A program made the translations under genes and the position numbers. Under the pieces are notes generated by a model that did not search any database, was not told the origin of the DNA, and saw only the letters and a program-made list of their open reading frames with translations. Shown here in pieces: positions 35,567-47,508 of a DNA stretch of 64,000 nucleotides. Position 1 is the first letter of the stretch; the number at the start of each line of letters is the position of its first letter. The stretch comes from Hansfordia pulvinata (taxonomy: Eukaryota > Ascomycota > Sordariomycetes > Xylariales): the NCBI GenBank assembly GCA_006538405.1, contig BJKQ01000032.1:53884-117883 (forward strand). Reading direction: 5' to 3'.

Positions 35567-36083
35567 ATGAAGACTATCTGTGGTCTTTTTATGTTCGCTG
35601 CCTGTGTGGTATCCCTGCCCACGGACATAGGGTCTACTGTTGCAACTCGGGATGTGGCTTCCGCCAATGTCGGTGGTCGGGTTTGGGCTACCAATGGATT
35701 GCTAGCCCGTGCTGCCCCTGGGTAAATCACATTCTCTTCTTGGACTCTGCATGAAACCAGTATACTGATCTTGCAGTTTTCTTCGTGGTCTTGGGACTCC
35801 CTCTAGAACGTCAGTGCAGGGATGGGACTCGTTGACTAGATCGGCGAAGCAAATCATCGAAGATGCCATCAAGACATGTGGAAACGGCGATTACCAGGAG
35901 GCCGCGATTGAAATCACAAGAGGATTGATTAATCTCAATGTTAGCAGTGACGAGCGACCAGACGATACTCTAGTGGATGATCTGGACACGAAAGAGGACC
36001 CAGTGTCCCAATTCGAGTACCTGGTTGAAGATGTTATGGGGTCAGTCAGCAGATCTAATCGCAACGTCTGGACTGGTCGCTAA
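35567..36083 (+). CDS. small secreted protein (2 exons, 153 aa)
   Basis: Join 35567..35721 and 35777..36083. The 55-bp intron begins GTAAAT and ends CTTGCAG. I chose the ATG at 35567 because the signal peptide MKTICGLFMFAACVVSLP starts there. An in-frame ATG ten codons earlier would bury it. The mature protein is about 135 residues, acidic, with a possible Arg-Asp processing point and a long alpha-helical middle (SAKQIIEDAIKTCGNGDYQE, EIAITRG-like). Beyond the signal it has a single cysteine. I do not recognise the family. It is a secreted protein of unknown role in an isolated position. Confidence 0.65.
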
Positions 36084-38058
36084 GCCAATTCTCAACACTC
36101 ACTAGGAGTGCATGATTGCTGGTTCACTTAGTGAGTGGAACAATGTATAGCTTAGGAGACGGAAGAAACCTGAGCAAGATGGGATTATTGTTACCTGCAG
36201 AGCAAAGCAACACGTATGAATAGAATGGGAAATCCCTTGACTTGCCGAATATCAACATCAATTCTGATAACTTCCCTAGGTCTGCGAGTTTTTAAATGTT
36301 GGTGCACGCCAACGCAGAAAAGTGGGGGGGTCTGGAAAGGTGAGAGGCAATCCGTCCGCCCGAATCTTTCGCGTTTTTCGTTCTGTCGTCCCTACCTGTT
36401 CTCAATGATACCCCCCTCTCCCCCCTGTCTATCTAAATCTCATGTTTTCGGTTCTAGCTGTGGTTTTTTCAATAACATGTTTGCGTACTCCTGAAGCTGG
36501 AGTGTCTGGCAGTGCTTAGGTTCGGAGAGGTCGCTACGGTGGGTCAAACTATGCCGTAACCAACAGTGCGGTATTAATAACGGTCCAGGTGCGCTTGGTA
36601 CGAATGCTGCTAAGCATAGGCAAATGCTAAGAGCCCTTGGCCTGCGTTGATGGTTAGTCGTAATTAAGCAATTCAGTGAATTCCTGGCGGTCATCGAACA
36701 TAGTGCTAGATGATTTGCAACCGCTAGGGCTCTGTCAGATAGTTGGACTTAGTTCGAGGTCAGTGTATTGCGTTGCGTGGTCAAACGCCGACATGTTCCT
36801 GAAAACCCCACGTTGTGTTTGGAATTCGCAAATGCCAGCTCTGAGAGTCCAAGCAAAATGAGAAATTTAGATGATAGTCGTGTCTCTCGCAGTAAAATGT
36901 CAAAATTGGAATGTTTCATAGCTTGGATAATGCCAAAAAGTCCTCTGATACAAAAGCCTCGATCACTCATAGCGGTAAATCCGGTCGACTCCCTATGGAA
37001 TCCAGCCCTGTTGCAGGTTAAAACGCAATTTGGATAACCTTCCAAAAATACCTACGGCGTATCATTAAGAAGCTCGAGGCTCCACAGTCATTATGGTCCG
37101 CCAAGGGATACACTTCGGCGCCGACAAACACGCATATCTATCAATGTACGTTGACATCTGTCACACTACTCAAAATAGCTCTACAAGGGCCTAGTTCAAT
37201 GCTCGAGTCTACTACAAGAGTTTACTAGCTCCAAGACTAGCTTCAAAACCACTTGTCGTCAAGTAGCTCAACTTCGGGGACTCGGGCTTCAGATTTTCTT
37301 TTGAAGCCCCACCAGCACAATTATAGTGGAGAAACAGCTTGATTGTGGGATTTATTTTTAGATTAGTGTAACCTTCAGAGCATGATCAACTCTGATCCTG
37401 GAGGATGGTGCAGATGACGCCGAATTGGGCATAAGCCACAATTGACTGGTTCTTTCAGCAACTTGTCATGCACAACACTAAAGAAGGGCAGACCCTTGGG
37501 GGAAGAACGCGGCCTTCATCGCGAGCAAGAGACCGAGCCACTATGGAGATCAGCAACAGAGTTGGGTCTTGAATGAGGAAGTCCAAATTTCGCCTTGTTT
37601 ATGAGTGTTCAATATATCTGACAATCTTTATACATCCTCATGGCAAGTTATTTTAACCAGGCAACTAACCTCTGGACGGTGTCAATTCTCACAGATTTGA
37701 AGCAGCAAGGCAACCATTTCAGCAGAAGTGATCATTCGCTGATCGTTGCATTTCGATGAACTCATATCTCAGCGTTTCTTTCAATTCCCCGCCCATACGC
37801 AAATTGTGATCCTTGCCATCACTCATTCAAACCAGGTCCTCGCTACCCCGAATACGGACCGCTCGAAGAACGGTTCGCAAAGGGTCGATGCCGATAAAAC
37901 CTTGGTGAGTTAGCGATTCCGGTAAAGGGTGCCCCTCTACCCTATCTGCTCTCCATGATACTGAGCTCTTCATTTTCTACTTGAAAGTGGGACGCTGTGA
38001 TTGATCAGGAATATTGACGAATGAGCAGTCATTGGTGTGAAACACTCATAAAAGCAAG
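36084..38058. other. AT-rich gene-free stretch
   Basis: No frame has a motif, and both strands at 36750-37045 are equally open. Nothing is supported. Confidence 0.4.
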
Positions 38059-39087
38059 ATGGTGCCAAAGACCACTCCAAAGCATGAGGGACTCAGCAGC
38101 ACATTTCGCATTAAGCCGGCCTCCAGAGTAACCCGCGCTCGTACAAAAAGGTCCCGCACGGGCTGCAATTCTTGTAAGAGCAAATCCAACCGCTCAAGAC
38201 AATACATTCCAGCATTGGATCGAATCGGCTAAATTGAATATATAGGCATGTACGTGAGAACCCACCATCACTGACCAACTTGGATTCGAAACTGAAACCC
38301 GTTGCGCCCGCCGTACAGAAAGCGTCATATCAAGTGTGATGAGGCTAAACCGGACTGCGGGAGGTGTGTGAGGAGATATGGCTCTTGCACCGGCTATGAT
38401 CGAGAACATGACAAGATGATCACAGACAGTGGTCATCGTCGAAAGAATGCCGACGTCCAAAAAGACACCGGCCTTGGAGTCAAAACTGACCAAAGCGACC
38501 TGAACCGATTCACCTGCCTGTCCGCAACCTGCCTGTCCGCAACCTGCCTGTCCGCAACCTGCCTGTCCGCAACCTGCCTGTCCGCAACCTGCCTGTTCAC
38601 ATTTCTGGATGAAGGCCTCATCACAGCCAAAATGCATTCCATCTATTTGCGTCATGTTTCGCAAAGAACGTCGTCCATACGACACGCAGTCTTCGCGCTT
38701 GCATGGCTCCGCATGGCCTTCCGCAGTTTCAGAACTTTTAATGGGTTGGTCACCGCAGCGGAACGCAAACAACGCTATACGATGGGACTCCAGTACTACG
38801 TCCTAGCCCTGAATGTGGTGCAACATCTTCCTCACGACGAAAACGGAAAGTGTGAAGCATTACTGTGCTGCGCGTTGTTTGCTGCGTTGGAAACGTCGAG
38901 AAACGGTTTTGCTTCGAGTAGGATGCATCTCCAGTACGGTTTGCTTATTTGTCATCAATTGGCGTCGTATTGCGCGAGAAAGGTGACTGAACAAGAAATG
39001 GGGTTTGAACGATTTATTTCGATTTTAGCTTTATGCAACATCTTCACAGGGCACTTCGATAGATCTTTGCATCAACTCTGCAACTGA
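38059..39087 (+). pseudogene. Zn2Cys6 transcription factor, truncated and frame-disrupted
   Basis: Exon 1 (from ATG 38059) ends in the first half of a Zn2Cys6 cluster, TKRSRTGCNSCK. The second half, HIKCDEAKPDCGRCVRRYGS and its final Cys, is in the frame 38302-39087. The donor GTAAGA (near 38174) and the acceptor CGTACAG (near 38319) are good, but joining them creates TAA, and I find no GT-AG pair that keeps the six-cysteine motif in frame. The downstream part has the helical look of the fungal middle-homology region but stops after 261 codons, less than half the usual length. An imperfect 15-bp repeat has expanded in the linker. The gene is likely dead, unless a non-standard splice exists. 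Confidence 0.55.
38512..38596 (+). repeat. 15-bp in-frame minisatellite, 5.7 copies
   Basis: The unit ACCTGCCTGTCCGCA is repeated five times without change (38512-38586), followed by a 10-base partial copy. Read in the regulator's frame it encodes Thr-Cys-Leu-Ser-Ala repeats. Confidence 0.9.
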
Positions 39088-39849
39088 AAAGCAGGATTTC
39101 CCGTCTGTAAAGCCCTATGTCTAAGGCAAGAGTTCCTCTCCATATACCAAGTGACTAATCATGAAGGTGCACGGTCAGGAGGCATCTTGGCCATGACGTA
39201 GGCGTTGACATTCCTTCAGCATGCTCTACAGAGTTGTGCAACAATGCGGTCGATGTAGCTGTCAGCCAGGAAGGGTAGAGCGGACCCGGGCTACCAAATC
39301 TGGGCATAACCCATCTCACCGCTCGAGAGATTCTTTGCGAGTTAGATTAACAATTTGAACACATATCTGAGCGTAACACTGACTAGCGCACTGTTTGAGG
39401 CCTCAAGGTCTGGACTTGATTGATAAAGGGTTAATCGACAAGTGAGGCATGCTCTCTTGCGACACCTATCAGGATCTGGGTTTTTTAGTCGTCTCGACTA
39501 TGGAAGCGTTTCTCGACCGAGACACATTAGACTTCATGTGGCTCAGGTTTGGACTCTAGACCATGTGACTCTCCCCAACGCATCCCGTATTAAGATAGAG
39601 GTCCTCTGCGTCCAATCAAGAGTAAGAAAACTACGCTATGTCGAAGCGTGTCTTGGCACATGTATTAGCGCTAGGAAATCTGTCGGCAACAGTTGGCTGG
39701 GCAGGCGCGAGTTCCGACTCCCCGTAGCTACTCCTGACATACGCTAGTCCTCTTAAAGAGAACCCTTCATATGACGGCTGTCAGCGGGCACAACATGGTT
39801 GCCGGACGAGGTAGAGGTGCGAGAGATTAAAAAGTAGTCGGTCAGAGCC
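39088..39849. other. no gene recognised
   Basis: No frame or motif is supported between the broken regulator and the reverse-transcriptase ghost. Confidence 0.4.
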
Positions 39850-40240
39850 GGGCGGCCAATTTCTTATATGCTTGCGGCCTACCGCAGGATTTGCCGGCCT
39901 CTCCCGTTTTGTACATGCTGCATACAGAAGCAACTCATGAGCTTTGGTGACCTTCTTCACGACATAGCCGCGGAAGCTTCCCAACAACCGGGCAGATTCG
40001 AGGCTAAGGGTAGCTTAGTGCAGCTAGGTACAATGCTGCCAAAGCGGAAGGCCTGCTCTTGTCCCGCCGGCAAAACAGCGAAGACCCGCCCAACAGATAG
40101 TATATGGAACAAGAGGCGGCTGGGCCACATCATGCTAACTGGGCGTGGACTGACGTAAAGGTTGAACTTGGCGAACCACGTCAAACATGGGGGGCTAGGA
40201 AGACGTGTCGGGTTGTCCGCCACTTTTGGGAGCCGAGGAG
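39850..40240 (+). mobile_element. reverse-transcriptase ghost of a LINE
   Basis: In shifting plus-strand frames one can read degraded matches to the LINE reverse transcriptase. GLPQDLPASPVLYMLHTEA corresponds to the GLPQGSPASPILYMLYTEP block. DIAAEAS follows, and then VWTDVKVEL and ARKTCRVVRH correspond to VFLDRKLKF and SRKAGRVANH. The catalytic YADD box is not readable. Many stops interrupt it. It is an old, heavily mutated fragment. Confidence 0.6.
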
Positions 40241-41733
40241 ATCGACCGCACCGGAAATTTAGAGTTTGCGCGAGGGTTAATTAAGGGGGGGCCATTAATG
40301 CACGAGCGCCGGCGTTGACCAGAGAGGTCTCTTCATGCGAGGTGGAAACTGGGGACGCCAGGTCCGGAAGAAGGTATTGAATGTTGTCTAGCAGAACTGG
40401 CTGAGAGGCTTAAGGCTGAAAGCGTCAAATTTCCGCTCTGCAGGCATCTTCAGCGGTGTATGTTACACCTAGCGATCCATTCGTCACCATGCAGTGTATA
40501 ATCATGGCGTCCACCCTTTCAGCGGTTCCGCTCTGGAGAGGCAACCGCCAGCGCGATGTAACTCGCCAGATTCTCACCAGGGGGGCACTATTCTATTGGT
40601 ACAACTGTGACTACTCAGGCCAGTTTAAATGCAATTGAGTGAGGGCACAAGATGTCCATTTTCATCTGCATCCACCACCACTACCACCACCACTACCGTC
40701 TTGTTATCGTCATCCTGCCTGGATCGCTTCATTCGCTATCATATCTGTTTCCTTGACCCGCGTGCTGTCACGGCCTGCTCTATCGCGCGTGATGCTGCCG
40801 TCAATTAGCCTATCTCACGCCCTACCTACTTGCTTGGCCCTACCATATGTGTATACGCTATTCGCCTACATCCACAATGTCGGAAACTATTCCTATGGCG
40901 CGGTATTCGTTGCATCTCAAGCACCCAATTCGATTACCTATTCGTAAATCCTACTCCGCACTTGCCTGTGTCTAGGAGCATTCACGCCAAGCGCCACATG
41001 GTCCCCGAAGCATTCCTAACAGTGCACATCAATACTGAAAATGAGGAGGGATCACGGAACAGAACACGCGCGACATTCGGGCGAATAGACTACCTCTCCG
41101 TCTTGCAGATCCTGACCAGTATTGTGCTGCGCTCGCTCTACTGCTGCCGATCTGCACACTCACCCTCGCTGCCCGTAACGCTGCCTGCCTATGCGTAGCG
41201 CTACGCACGCCTTTAAGGGTCCTTTCGGCGCCTCAGTGGGCCCTAAATGGGGTTTCTGTCGCGCTCGTCTGGCCTACCCGCCATCTTCTGGCGCGGGATT
41301 GCAAAGCATTTGCACCATGGGTTCTTCCGTGAGCTACTTGAATTAGCCCTATTTTGGACGTTTGATGGCGACCCGCTCCACGGTGGCCCAGAAGCGGCCC
41401 TTGTCTAGTAGGCGTTGACACTTTTTGTCAGCCTCCATGCATTCATTTCCTTATCCCGCCAGGTAGCAAACCTACAACATCACCCCCGTCTTCGGCTTTT
41501 GCTACCCCTAAGATTCACAAGACCGTTTAGTGTTTTCCCTCATCTCGACTCGCACCACCTAGCCACTGTCACTTGGACCACCTCACTTCGTACTACCCTC
41601 CGGCCCTCCAGAACCTATCCCTCACTCTTTACGACCACCGATCCGCACACGACTACATCTTGAAAGCGCCACACACAATTCATTTGGTTACGAAGTCACA
41701 TCGCCCTGCTACCCGCCGTTGGCTGCGCTGCTG
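40241..41733. other. upstream region of the PAS regulator
   Basis: No secure gene. A CCA/CCACTA-rich tract lies at 40671-40698. The 300 bases before 41734 are pyrimidine-rich, as in long fungal leaders. Confidence 0.4.
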
Positions 41734-43410
41734 ATGGCTACTCAAGTTCACCATCTACAGCCGGGCCCGGGGTTTCCTTTTAATCACCTGGGTCATGTGA
41801 ACTATAGTGGCATTGATTCGCCTCCATTGCCGTGTCCTGCCCACGGCTTCGCAAACCCGTCCGTTCAAGCCCAGGACTTGTCTCAGCCCTGCGTACAGCC
41901 AGAACTTCCAGACAGCCGTGGGTCGGATCCGTCTAAGTCGCAGAGAAAGACGAAAGGCAAGGGTCACGTTGCTTTCGCATGTGCGCCCTGCCAAAAATCA
42001 CACCTCAGGTATATTAACCCCGTGCTTGGAAGGGCGCCGCTGACTAACTCGCTGACTTGCTTTAGATGCGACGGTACGTGAAATCTGTTCACCAAATTTT
42101 TTAATTTTTTGAATAAAGCTGGGATTTCAACCCAGCCTTCACCTCAACGCGCCTTGAATGTTCACCAATAATACGCCTGCACTCAAACCAGACGCCGCGG
42201 GGCTGGGATTCTTAAATGGCTTCGAGCTTTGCTGACTAATAAGACAGTACAAAGACCTTGTTCGCGGTGTTTGAGCAGCGGGAAAGAAATTTCATGCGTG
42301 GATGTTCCACAGAAGAAGCGAGGACGGCCCAGATTACGCCGCGATCTAAACTCGCGTTTCGAGGCGGCACGAAATGGGCAGCCCACTAGGCGACCGCAGG
42401 CTAAAGGCAAGATCACACATCGTCCTCGACTTGCGTCTCTCGGGTACAACCCACCGTTCGATGATACTGGTAGCCGAGGAAGTCGAATTTGGGAATGGAA
42501 CAAGCCTGGACCATATCCGAAAGCGGCCGATATCTGCATCTATCCCCCCTTCGCGATGGCAGCCCGCGCGGCTGAGGCTGCTGCGTTTTTGACAATGGAC
42601 ATGGAAATTGTGATCGCCTCTCCTTCTTTCTTGGACGAAATCGGATCTCGTCTGATCATTGGGCGAAAACTTGGAGACCTCGTCACTTTTGAAGGTCAAG
42701 ATAGCGTTGCAAGTCTCCAGAGATCAATGCTGGACAAGCGAGCACGAAAAGAGCCAAACTACCTGCCGCCGATTTACGAACGACAGGACGCTCGCAGGAT
42801 CATGCAACGGCTCCCACTCACTTCTGAGGTCATTGGAACGCTTCCCATGGATTTTCAGTGCGTACTGACCTTCGACACACCAGACGGTCAGCGGCAGTGC
42901 CAAATCCGAGTTGGTTTGTGCAAAGAAAAATCGATCTATTACATTGCTTTACTGCTGTGTTCATCAGTTCGCCTCGCGCCGCAAGAGGCGGGTCATCCTT
43001 ACCCTCGCCGTCGACTGCCTCAATTCCGATTACCGGACGTTTCGTATTTAGTGCCCATCTCAGCCTCTTGCGATCAACACAGGCCCAGCACTGGGGGCTC
43101 ACAGGAGGAAGCCTCATTTGTTGCACGTCTTCCATGCCCAAGACGCCCCATCCAGTTTCACACGGTATTGGCTGGGCTAAGGCCAGAGCAGGATGAAGAT
43201 GCGTCAGATAAGATGCCACGGAGTGGTTTTGACAACCCCAATCGCGCGCCCGGATTCACCGTTCAATTGCCACCGATCCGTCATCATCAGGACCTCGATT
43301 TTTATCAGACCTCGCGAACGAAGCGGTCGAGTCAACATTGTCAGATTTATCTAGAATCCGGACTTGAGGTAATGCAATCAAGTCGACCTACCCACTTGGT
43401 CAGCTTTTGA
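41734..43410 (+). CDS. Zn2Cys6 transcription factor with PAS-like domain (481 aa)
   Basis: Join 41734..42008, 42066..42073 and 42248..43410. The six zinc ligands fall at C83, C86, C93, C99, C102 and C111. C93 is encoded only by an 8-nt microexon (42066-42073) between introns of 57 and 174 bp. Without it the cluster would be incomplete and the frame lost. A basic AT-hook-like run (KKRGRPRLR) follows the cluster. Residues about 185-320 form a PAS-like region (TMDMEIVIASPSFLDEIGSR, then LGDLV, EPNYLPPIYER and a terminal beta segment ending IYYIALLLC). The last 150 residues are proline-rich and probably disordered. It resembles the fungal C6 regulators with a PAS domain, a group that includes carbon and stress regulators. 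Its target genes are unknown. It appears intact. Confidence 0.8.
42066..42073 (+). other. 8-nt microexon
   Basis: ATGCGACG is flanked by TTTAG and GTACGT. It supplies the third zinc-ligand cysteine and links the phases of its neighbours (2 to 1). Confidence 0.7.
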
Positions 43411-44329
43411 TACGTGTATAATTTAATGATCTAGTACAGCTTGGCCAGGCTGTTGTTTGACCGAGTTTGATTTATGCATCACTCAGTCTACCGAGCGGCC
43501 TTAACTTTTCCTTTTGGTTTGGTAGTACGGAGACGCTTGTCACGATCCGTTCAATCCGAAGCCCACTGGATATCCTATTCATCGAATATAAATGCTCACA
43601 GCCACGGTCTTTCAGCAATATCGATGCATCTAAAATCGTTTCACTCCACACTTGTTCATCACCATCATCTCTATCCCGGCGTTTTGGCTTCAGCTGTCTC
43701 CAGGTCTCAATTGATCAATGTTCGTCTGCATAGATCTAGTGTGCTATGAAATTCTTATGCGATGATTGTGATGTATGTTTCTCCCGAATGTGAGCGTCTA
43801 AACTCTGCGGTCTGAGGAAAGAAGTCCGCAACTCTTTGGGTCGTCAACCTGCAAAAAATGGTTCATGGCTGTTGACAAGGTGAACATATTTTCTCTCATG
43901 CAAGTACACTTAACGGCAGCATTGATACCATGAAGGATGACTACACTTTGCAGTGGATCCCGAGACTAGCTATTATAGGTATAGAAAAAAGGTCTAGATC
44001 AACAGCCCATGAATATGGTGCCGAGGCACGCTTGTTCTACCAAGACGGCCCTTAGTGAGCTCCATCCGGAGTTGGATCTTTCAGCTTTCCTTCTACACAT
44101 TGAATCTTATTTAAGCTTGCTGTTTATTCATTTAAATCCAACACAGATCCTACGCAAAGAATATCTCTTTTTTACCCCATTGCGGCTGCATTACTGTAAA
44201 CCGCGTCAACGCCCGGTTCGCAAACGATACTTGAACAACAGCTTTACGAACGTTTCCTGTGAGCTCAGAGCGAATAGAGTCATCACAGATTCATCCTTGA
44301 TCAATTTGCTTCAAGCGTGAAGCCTCCAG
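43411..44329. other. intergenic
   Basis: Contains the 3' side of the PAS regulator and the promoter side of the UbiA gene. No motif-bearing frame is seen. Confidence 0.4.
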
Positions 44330-45247
44330 ATGTCGGCTGCAGCTTTCCCAGCGCCGTCGTGGGAGTACCGAGATGTCGTGCGTGGCCACTTCCACAGCTT
44401 GTCATATCATTTCTGGACCTTGTGGCTTTTCAATGTCAGCGACCTCAAAACCATCATGCTCCCCAGCCTAGTTTTCTCCTACAGCACAATGTCTTCAAAG
44501 TGCGAAGTTGAGCCCGCACCGTTCTTCGAAAAGCTTTCTCTTACTGCCTTTTGGTTTTGGATCAATCTTCTTGCTTTCACGACAAACAATCAACATCGAG
44601 ATGCATCAATCCGGGAAGACGCAATCAACAAGCCATGGCGCCCGCTCCCATCTGGAAGATTGTCTGCGAAGGCAACGATAGTCATCAGTTGCATTTCATA
44701 CCTGATTGCCGTCGGAATCGGTCTAATCTCTGGTACCGGTTTCATCGAGAGCATTCTGCTTCTTGCCTTGGGTGTTTTGTACAACAGCAGCTCTTTGGGC
44801 AATACAATCTGGCTGTCGCGCAATCTTCTCAATGCCCTGGGAGTGACTACCTTCCTGTCGGGTGCTACCTCAGTAGCCATGGGCTCACGTCCCCCATCAT
44901 TCATTCATCATTGGCTGGCCCTCATTACATTTATTATTTGGACGACGATTCACATTCAAGATATGTATGATCGGGCAGGGGATGCTGCGGCGGGGAGGAA
45001 AACGATTCCTTTGGTTTTGGGAGACGCTGTAGCGCGGATTTCCATCACGTTTTTCGTTCCGATTTGGTCTGTCGCGGCAAGTTGGTTTTGGCTCATGCCA
45101 CCCATCACTTCTTTCCTTGTTGCCATTTTGGGTCTTGTATTAGCCGTGAGCATCAATACTGCGAAGACGATCCATGATGGTCGCTCGGTCTCTTTGTTGT
45201 ATTGTGCTTGGCTGATGGCGATATACCTTCTACCTCTTGGTATTTGA
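44330..45247 (+). CDS. UbiA-family membrane prenyltransferase or terpene cyclase (305 aa)
   Basis: An intronless integral membrane protein with about seven or eight hydrophobic helices. The first diphosphate-binding motif, residues 86-110, reads NNQHRDASIREDAINKPWRP, in place of the classic NDxxDxxxD of Coq2-type enzymes. The second (residues 211-218) reads DMYDRAGD, followed by the usual GRKTIPLVLGD. The SIxEDxxNKPWRPxPSGR form is typical of a fungal UbiA branch that includes membrane-bound sesquiterpene cyclases of the fumagillin type, so either prenyl transfer or terpene cyclisation is possible. It is a catalytically plausible, intact gene. It lies 11 kb from the dead polyketide synthase. 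A metabolic link is only inferred. Confidence 0.82.
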   Translation: MSAAAFPAPSWEYRDVVRGHFHSLSYHFWTLWLFNVSDLKTIMLPSLVFSYSTMSSKCEVEPAPFFEKLSLTAFWFWINLLAFTTNNQHRDASIREDAINKPWRPLPSGRLSAKATIVISCISYLIAVGIGLISGTGFIESILLLALGVLYNSSSLGNTIWLSRNLLNALGVTTFLSGATSVAMGSRPPSFIHHWLALITFIIWTTIHIQDMYDRAGDAAAGRKTIPLVLGDAVARISITFFVPIWSVAASWFWLMPPITSFLVAILGLVLAVSINTAKTIHDGRSVSLLYCAWLMAIYLLPLGI

Positions 45248-46207
45248 ACTTTTGAATCATATTAGGAGTAAACTCTCAGGTATTCCCAATGTAGTTTGGA
45301 CACCCTTTTGAAAGTTTGTGATGTGCGAAAAATTGCAAACAGTATACAACATGGAAGCCAGATGCGCACTGCTATGAATGCATTTACAGAAGTTGATACT
45401 TGGCCAGAAGAGAAATCCTTTTTATTCGTATCTGTCCTCAAAAGATTGCTCCAGTGTTGCTTGATCGCTTCGCTTTCACGTGCCTACAGGAGCGCTGCCT
45501 TGAGATAGGAGGACCCGGTGCAAGCCCAAGAAGTAACCTGGCTGAAAGATCCGCCACACATGGTGTGGTGGACAGTTGGATGAGTTTGTAAAGCAACCGA
45601 CGGTCAAGTGCCCAGGAATGAAGATGGGTACCCGCCCCCTTCGATATAGACATCGCTCAATTTACCCGAGCCATGGGGAAGTGAATTTGCTTCACTTTGG
45701 CCCAACTGGAATACAAAAGGTCCTAAGCAAAATGCGGCTTCATGCTCTCGGCAGCAGGAGCTCCACGATAGCCGCTGAGCCGCATTGCTTTCAGAGTACC
45801 AAGATGCTACAAAAGTAGAAAACATGTAGGTATGAAGAAACGCAACTAGCATCAAGCAAGCCCGAGTGGAGGGAACAGAAATGCCTTCAAAAGATGGCTT
45901 CGGTCATGGGTGATCGAAAAATGCAGTAAAACCCAGATTTACCGATTCCGGCGGATGGCACAACCTGAAATCTCGGCATTTCCGCAACAACTACAAAAAA
46001 ATGTCATGGCGTCACATCCGACTGAAAGTGGGTTTATTAGAAGCTGGACATAACTGATGAAATCCAAGCTGTACAGCATCGTATTTAGTTCTCCCTAGAA
46101 GGCGAATAGATCTCATCGCGACATCAGCTCAAGCACCCTGCGCCTCGGCAGGCAAGTCCATTCTTAAAAGTGGAATCGTACCCAGTGCTATCGCGCCTGC
46201 AGCTTCT
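45248..46207. other. intergenic
   Basis: No supported gene. The minus-strand frame at 45604-45855 has a hydrophobic start but no further support. Confidence 0.4.
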
Positions 46208-46512
46208 TCACAAACTCTGTTGGGCATCTCTACTACAGAAGAAGTATCCATCGCCTTTTCTGTACCGAGAATCATTTCATGCGAATGAAATCTTCGACAA
46301 TAGAGTGCGGGGACTAAGGTTCGCGTCAATTACTGTTTGAAGGCGACGACGTCAGGGAGGTAGCTGTGAACTTGGGGCACCTTGATGGCGCCGACGGAAT
46401 GTTCGGGCCAACTCTCATTGGCATGTGGCTGATGAGGAGCGAAGGTTCTGGCTGTTCTATTGGACGGCTCACCCTTCAACATGAGGGAGGGGTGCACGCT
46501 TCCGAAGGCTTG
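46208..46512 (-). CDS. 3' exons of an unidentified gene (partial)
   Basis: Two minus-strand exons join in frame: 46334-46512 and 46208-46259, across a 74-bp intron (GTAATT to GGTACAG). The peptide has coding-like composition (blocks GSVHPSLMLKGEPSNRTART and SVGAIKVPQVHSYLPDVVAF) and ends at TGA 46208-46210. A good acceptor, GACCTAG, precedes the first exon, and a GTAAAC donor lies about 50 bases further up, but the preceding exon soon meets a stop. I recognise no family. It may be the tail of a decayed gene. Confidence 0.35.
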
Positions 46513-46540
46513 CTAGGTCCCTTGAGAAGGTAGTTTTGAT

Positions 46541-47508
46541 TGTATTGATTCCCGTTTACCGTATTCAAGTCGGGCGACGTCTCTGTACATCAGTCTTGTT
46601 TCTTGTTCTTGGCAAGCTTGCCTGGGCGGGTGATTGCACCCCTGGCTCGGCAAACACACTAGGGGACCATACCAGGGGATCTCACTAGTGGATTTTTCTG
46701 TGGAGCGCATCGGCGACGGGGCAAGACAGAAGCCGAACAAGACAGGCCTCGAACAGGGCAAGCCGATTACTGACAGACTTCTCGAATGTAATCGACCATC
46801 TAGCCGACACTTGCCTTTTTGCACTAGGTTAGTGCATTCTCATGATCCCGTGGCCCCCACCAGCAACCTTGACCCCTGCACTCAAGGATCCCCGCGGCCT
46901 GTTTGGCGTCCAGTTCCGTCGCGATTGCGAATCTAGAACAATTTGCTCAACTGACCCTACAATCCTCGTAGGCGACTGGCAGGACTCTTACTTTGGATCA
47001 GGACGAGTCCAAAATCGGGCCAGCCACTGCAAGTTTGAAAGACTCCATATATCCCGTGAATCACGCGGGCAAGCAGGGGGGTCAATGCGTTATGATGACG
47101 CGATTGACTATTTTGAGTCATGAGTCAACCCGGATCGCCTGCTCCTTCACGCCTGGCTTCCATAATACCGAGCGACACGATCCAACCTCTTCATTTCCAA
47201 GGCCGTACCTACTTGGTGGCAATTTCACTGTTTAAGTAGCAAAGGACGTAGGGCACGATGTGGCTCATCCGCGATGAAAATAGGTATGCATCCCGGAATG
47301 ACGGCAGACCACGTGTTGTAAGGTCGTCAATCTGCCGGAGTACAGGGTGAATCATTCCACTTCGTGTCATGAAATATTTGGTAGTATTACAACTGATTCT
47401 TGCCACGGCTTTAGTCACCTAGTGTATTTTCCTCTTCTTGTTTTTCTATGCAGATGATGCAAGTACGTAGGCCCTCATTAAGTGACGATCGATGTATTGG
47501 CACAGATA
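46541..47508. other. no gene recognised
   Basis: Both strands have competing short frames without motifs. Confidence 0.35.

Noticed and set aside
44330..45247. Coq2-type ubiquinone prenyltransferase
   Set aside because: The first aspartate motif is not NDxxDxxxD. The SIxEDxxNKPWRP form fits another UbiA branch.
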